This document shows, piece by piece, positions 61,257 through 64,000 of a stretch of DNA of 64,000 nucleotides. Position 1 is the first letter of the stretch. Each line of letters opens with the position of its first letter. Origin of the DNA: Henningerozyma blattae CBS 6284 (lineage: Eukaryota > Ascomycota > Saccharomycetes > Saccharomycetales > Saccharomycetaceae); contig NC_020185.1 of assembly GCF_000315915.1 (NCBI RefSeq), positions 310,001 to 374,000 of the forward strand. The letters are read 5' to 3'. The notes beneath the pieces were generated by a model. The model was not told the origin of the DNA, ran no database searches, and worked only from the letters and a program-made list of their open reading frames with translations. The position numbers and the translations under genes were made by a program.

Positions 61257-62279
61257 ATGTCTGTATTAGTTACCGGTGCTACAGGCTTCATTGCCCAACA
61301 TATCGTCGATGCTCTTTTGAAAGAAAATTATAATGTTATCGGTACTGCTAGATCTCAGGCAAAGGCTGATAATCTACTTGCTAGTTTCAATAGCCCAAAT
61401 CTTTCCATGGAAATTGTCTCAGATATTTCTGATTTGAATGCCTTTGATGATATCTTTAAAGCTCATGCTAACAAAATTAAATACGTTCTTCATACTGCTT
61501 CACCTTTCCACTTCAACACAACAGATTATTCCAAAGATCTATTCATTCCTGCTAAAAACGGGACTCTAGGGATTTTACAATCAATTAAAAAATATGCTCC
61601 CCAAACTGTGGAACGTGTAGTTGTTACCTCCTCCCAAGCAGCAACCTTGGACTTCACTGCCCCACCAAGTAGCAAAACTGTTTATACTGAGAAAAGCTGG
61701 AATCCAGCTAATGAAGAAACAAAACAAATGAATGCCATTATGGCATATTGTACTTCTAAAAAAATTGCTGAAAAGGCTGCTTGGGATTTTTATAATGAGA
61801 ACAAATCCCAATTGAAATTCAAATTATCAATTGTGAATCCTGTATTTGTTTTTGGTCCACAATTATTTGATTCTTCTGTCTCTGCAACTTTAAACACATC
61901 TTGTGAAGTTATTAATCAAGTGTTAAAGACAACCCCAAAGGACCAATTGAAGAAAGATGTTATGGGAGAATTTATTGATGTTCGTGATGTCGCTAGAGCT
62001 CATTTAGACGCCTTCACAAAAGAAGAAACAATTGAAAAAAGATTGTTGATGAATAATGGTTTATTTAGTGAAATTACAATTGGAAATATCATCAATAATG
62101 ATTTCCCTCAATATAAAGGTAAGATTGCTCCAGTAGCGGATGACACTGATTTACAAAATGATATTGCTCCTTATAAATGTGATAACTCTGTCACTAAACA
62201 AATCTTGGGTTGGGAATTTACTTCTTTACAAAAGTCAGTAGATGATACTGTAGCCCAAATTTTAAAAATGAGCAAATAA
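61257..62279 (+). CDS. Gre2-like NADPH-dependent carbonyl reductase
   Basis: This is a short-chain reductase of the extended type related to S. cerevisiae Gre2, Ari1, YDR541C and YGL039W, which reduce methylglyoxal, isovaleraldehyde or other aldehydes and ketones with NADPH. The 340-residue product (Gre2 342) has the nucleotide motif GATGFIA (7-13) and the Ser of VVTSSQAA. The catalytic pair is Tyr164/Lys168 in YCTSK, and the C-terminal substrate domain contains FIDVRDVARAHLDAF. Which paralog it corresponds to cannot be settled from the sequence. In S. cerevisiae none of these genes lies between SSN3 and ISM1. Confidence 0.88.
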   Translation: MSVLVTGATGFIAQHIVDALLKENYNVIGTARSQAKADNLLASFNSPNLSMEIVSDISDLNAFDDIFKAHANKIKYVLHTASPFHFNTTDYSKDLFIPAKNGTLGILQSIKKYAPQTVERVVVTSSQAATLDFTAPPSSKTVYTEKSWNPANEETKQMNAIMAYCTSKKIAEKAAWDFYNENKSQLKFKLSIVNPVFVFGPQLFDSSVSATLNTSCEVINQVLKTTPKDQLKKDVMGEFIDVRDVARAHLDAFTKEETIEKRLLMNNGLFSEITIGNIINNDFPQYKGKIAPVADDTDLQNDIAPYKCDNSVTKQILGWEFTSLQKSVDDTVAQILKMSK

Positions 62280-62945
62280 TAAATTATATATGATAATTTT
62301 GAAATTTTTTATTATCACTAACTAGTTTTAATTAAGTGGTTCTCGAATTCGATTTATCATACTAGTATTTAGATTCTATAATTAGTTACCTTTATATCTA
62401 TAAATAATGACTCTCAATATCTACCATTTGATGGTAAATCATTATTATGCAAATATAATCTATTAATAAAATATAACTCCGAAATTTTTTTTAAACGGGG
62501 TATCCTTTAATGTCGAGGTTTCAACAAAATAAGTAAATAAAACGATAGTATAAAATACTAGAAATCATATACCTTTCTTGATATTATTTCTCAATTAAAC
62601 TATTCTGGCCGGTTTTATTAAAGAATTATTCTCTAAATAGCTAATGTTGCTATATTTAAAAACGGTCTATTTTACTAAGACCTTGTAAACTCGGATATAC
62701 TGATTTTCTGTTTTCCTATGCTAGAATAATTTCTTGCAAGGGAGACTACATAATATGGCCAAGTCTGATATTTATTTTATTGTTATTCATTTTTATTAAC
62801 TGAAATATGTCTGAGTTTAAGCTGTATATATAATGAACGAAAGTGCAAAATCATTGGAAAGATTTTATTGTTAAATAAATTTATAAGCTAAAACATTTTT
62901 TTTATTAATGTTATCTATTATTTACAAGTAGATTTTATTATATAA
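62280..62945. other. GRE2-like/ISM1 convergent spacer
   Basis: A 666-bp AT-rich 3' region without a visible gene. Confidence 0.65.
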
Positions 62946-64000
62946 TTACAAATCTATCCCAGTTTCTTGAATAACTTTTTCACAACGAGAACATAATTGT
63001 TCCTCCTCTTTAGAATTGGATTTCCAACATCTTGGACAAACATGATATTCGCTTTCTTCTACAGCCATTATAATGTCAATATCATTATTATTTTCATCTT
63101 TAATTGAAATTTTTTTACCAGACAGTTCATTGTTAGAAACAGTTATATTCAATTGAAATTCTATTGAGCCCACTTGCAAAATATCACATAATTCATCCTC
63201 TGTAAAAGGTAATGTGCCTGAATGAGAATATATCGTGACTTTAGTTGTCGTGGTCTTGTTAACGTTTAATTCATTAAAACTCTTTTTATATTCTTGAAGA
63301 ATTACTAATTCGTTTTGTTCGAACTTGAGAACCTCATTTTTATTAATCTCATAAGGAGCTGGCCATTTTAGTTCACTCATTCTCTTTGCATTACTACTTA
63401 AATCTTGTGATTTTGGGCTATAATCTAGAACTTCTTGAACAAGAACAGGTAGTATTGGCATTAAAATAGTGACATATGTAAATAGTACGCGTGACAATAC
63501 AGTTTGAATTTGTTTTCTCTTTGAAGAGTTGATTGAGTCGGAATATAAAGAATCTTTGGAGATATCAAAGTAAAATGATGATAATTCATTTGTAATATGG
63601 AACTGAATAGAAGTTAGAATTTTCGAAAAACTATAACTCTCATAATTAGCCTTACTTTCTTTCAAGAGATCATCTAACTTAGCCAGCATATATAGATCGA
63701 TGGGTCGTAGTTCACCCAGTCTGAGAGGTTCAGAAGAATATTCTTGTAAGTTACCCAATAAATATTTAAATGTCAATCTAATTTTTTTCAAAGATTCAGA
63801 AACTCTCATCATAATTTGTTGACTTGTAATAATATCAGTTGAAAAATCTGATTGGGCAACTAAATATCTTAACCCATCCACTCCTAAGGCAGGTAAATTT
63901 TTCTCAGTATCTCCTTCAATGAATGACTTCGGTGGTATGATATTCCCAATTGATTTGGACATTTTTCTCCCAGCTTCATCCAAAGTGAATCCATGAGTAA
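62946..64000 (-). CDS. ISM1: mitochondrial isoleucyl-tRNA synthetase, 3' part
   Basis: This is the C-terminal part (about 351 codons) of a class I synthetase that charges mitochondrial tRNA-Ile. The 5' end lies beyond the window, and the frame is open to the last base (THGFTLDEAGRK). The signature KMSKS follows at once (GRKMSKSIGN). Then come the helical anticodon-binding domain and a C-terminal zinc-finger-like CPRCWKS...CSRCEK, as in bacterial-type IleRS. S. cerevisiae ISM1 (YPL040C) is close to SSN3 and NOP4, which agrees with this order. Confidence 0.93.
   Translation of the reverse strand, partial: THGFTLDEAGRKMSKSIGNIIPPKSFIEGDTEKNLPALGVDGLRYLVAQSDFSTDIITSQQIMMRVSESLKKIRLTFKYLLGNLQEYSSEPLRLGELRPIDLYMLAKLDDLLKESKANYESYSFSKILTSIQFHITNELSSFYFDISKDSLYSDSINSSKRKQIQTVLSRVLFTYVTILMPILPVLVQEVLDYSPKSQDLSSNAKRMSELKWPAPYEINKNEVLKFEQNELVILQEYKKSFNELNVNKTTTTKVTIYSHSGTLPFTEDELCDILQVGSIEFQLNITVSNNELSGKKISIKDENNNDIDIIMAVEESEYHVCPRCWKSNSKEEEQLCSRCEKVIQETGIDL

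Overview
The window is nuclear DNA of a budding yeast of the family Saccharomycetaceae. Genes are mostly intronless and AT-rich, tRNA and U2 snRNA genes are yeast-like, solo LTRs sit beside tRNA genes, and almost every protein has a clear Saccharomyces cerevisiae counterpart in a familiar local order. The genus cannot be fixed from sequence alone. Two stretches hold, at a single locus, genes that S. cerevisiae splits between duplicated sister regions (chromosomes V/III and II/VII). This is expected for a lineage without the whole-genome duplication, or for a duplicated lineage that lost different copies.

Layout. 1-5.2 kb has no confident protein gene. It holds an initiator tRNA-Met, three degenerate LTR copies, a tRNA-Gln gene with a damaged anticodon loop, and a well-preserved solo LTR with a target-site duplication. 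5.2-25.9 kb is the V/III block: VAC8, EDC3, RHB1, an NPP-family gene that has lost its active site, the small proteolipid gene PMP1/PMP2, EAF5, MMS21, SLM5, a tandem pair of YCR023C-type transporters and TIM9. 26.6-34.4 kb carries HEM1, RTN1, LYS4 and HEM3. LYS4, the following intergenic region and HEM3 form a strikingly GC-rich island. 34.8-47.6 kb is the II/VII block: ARC40, DAD3, TAF6, SLD3, SWC5, SNF4, the U2 snRNA gene and CDC20. 47.6-50.6 kb is a tRNA-Trp/LTR region. 50.6-53.8 kb holds RMD5 and CHL4. 54.7-64 kb holds NOP4, SSN3, a GRE2-like reductase and the 3' part of ISM1.

Functions are core eukaryotic housekeeping: vacuole inheritance, mRNA decapping, chromatin and transcription (EAF5, SWC5, TAF6, SSN3), splicing (U2), replication and cell cycle (SLD3, CDC20), kinetochore (DAD3, CHL4), SUMO ligation (MMS21), heme synthesis (HEM1, HEM3), lysine synthesis (LYS4), mitochondrial translation and import (SLM5, ISM1, TIM9), ubiquitin ligation (RMD5), energy sensing (SNF4) and ribosome assembly (NOP4).

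I found no wholly new multi-gene system. The points most worth a second look are the NPP-family gene with essentially all catalytic residues replaced, the GC island with a base-skew switch at LYS4-HEM3, the tRNA-Gln with a six-base anticodon loop, the apparent partial gene conversion between the tandem transporters, the divergent RHB1 switch region, the 15-bp repeat in front of HEM3, and a possibly frameshifted gene beside CDC20.
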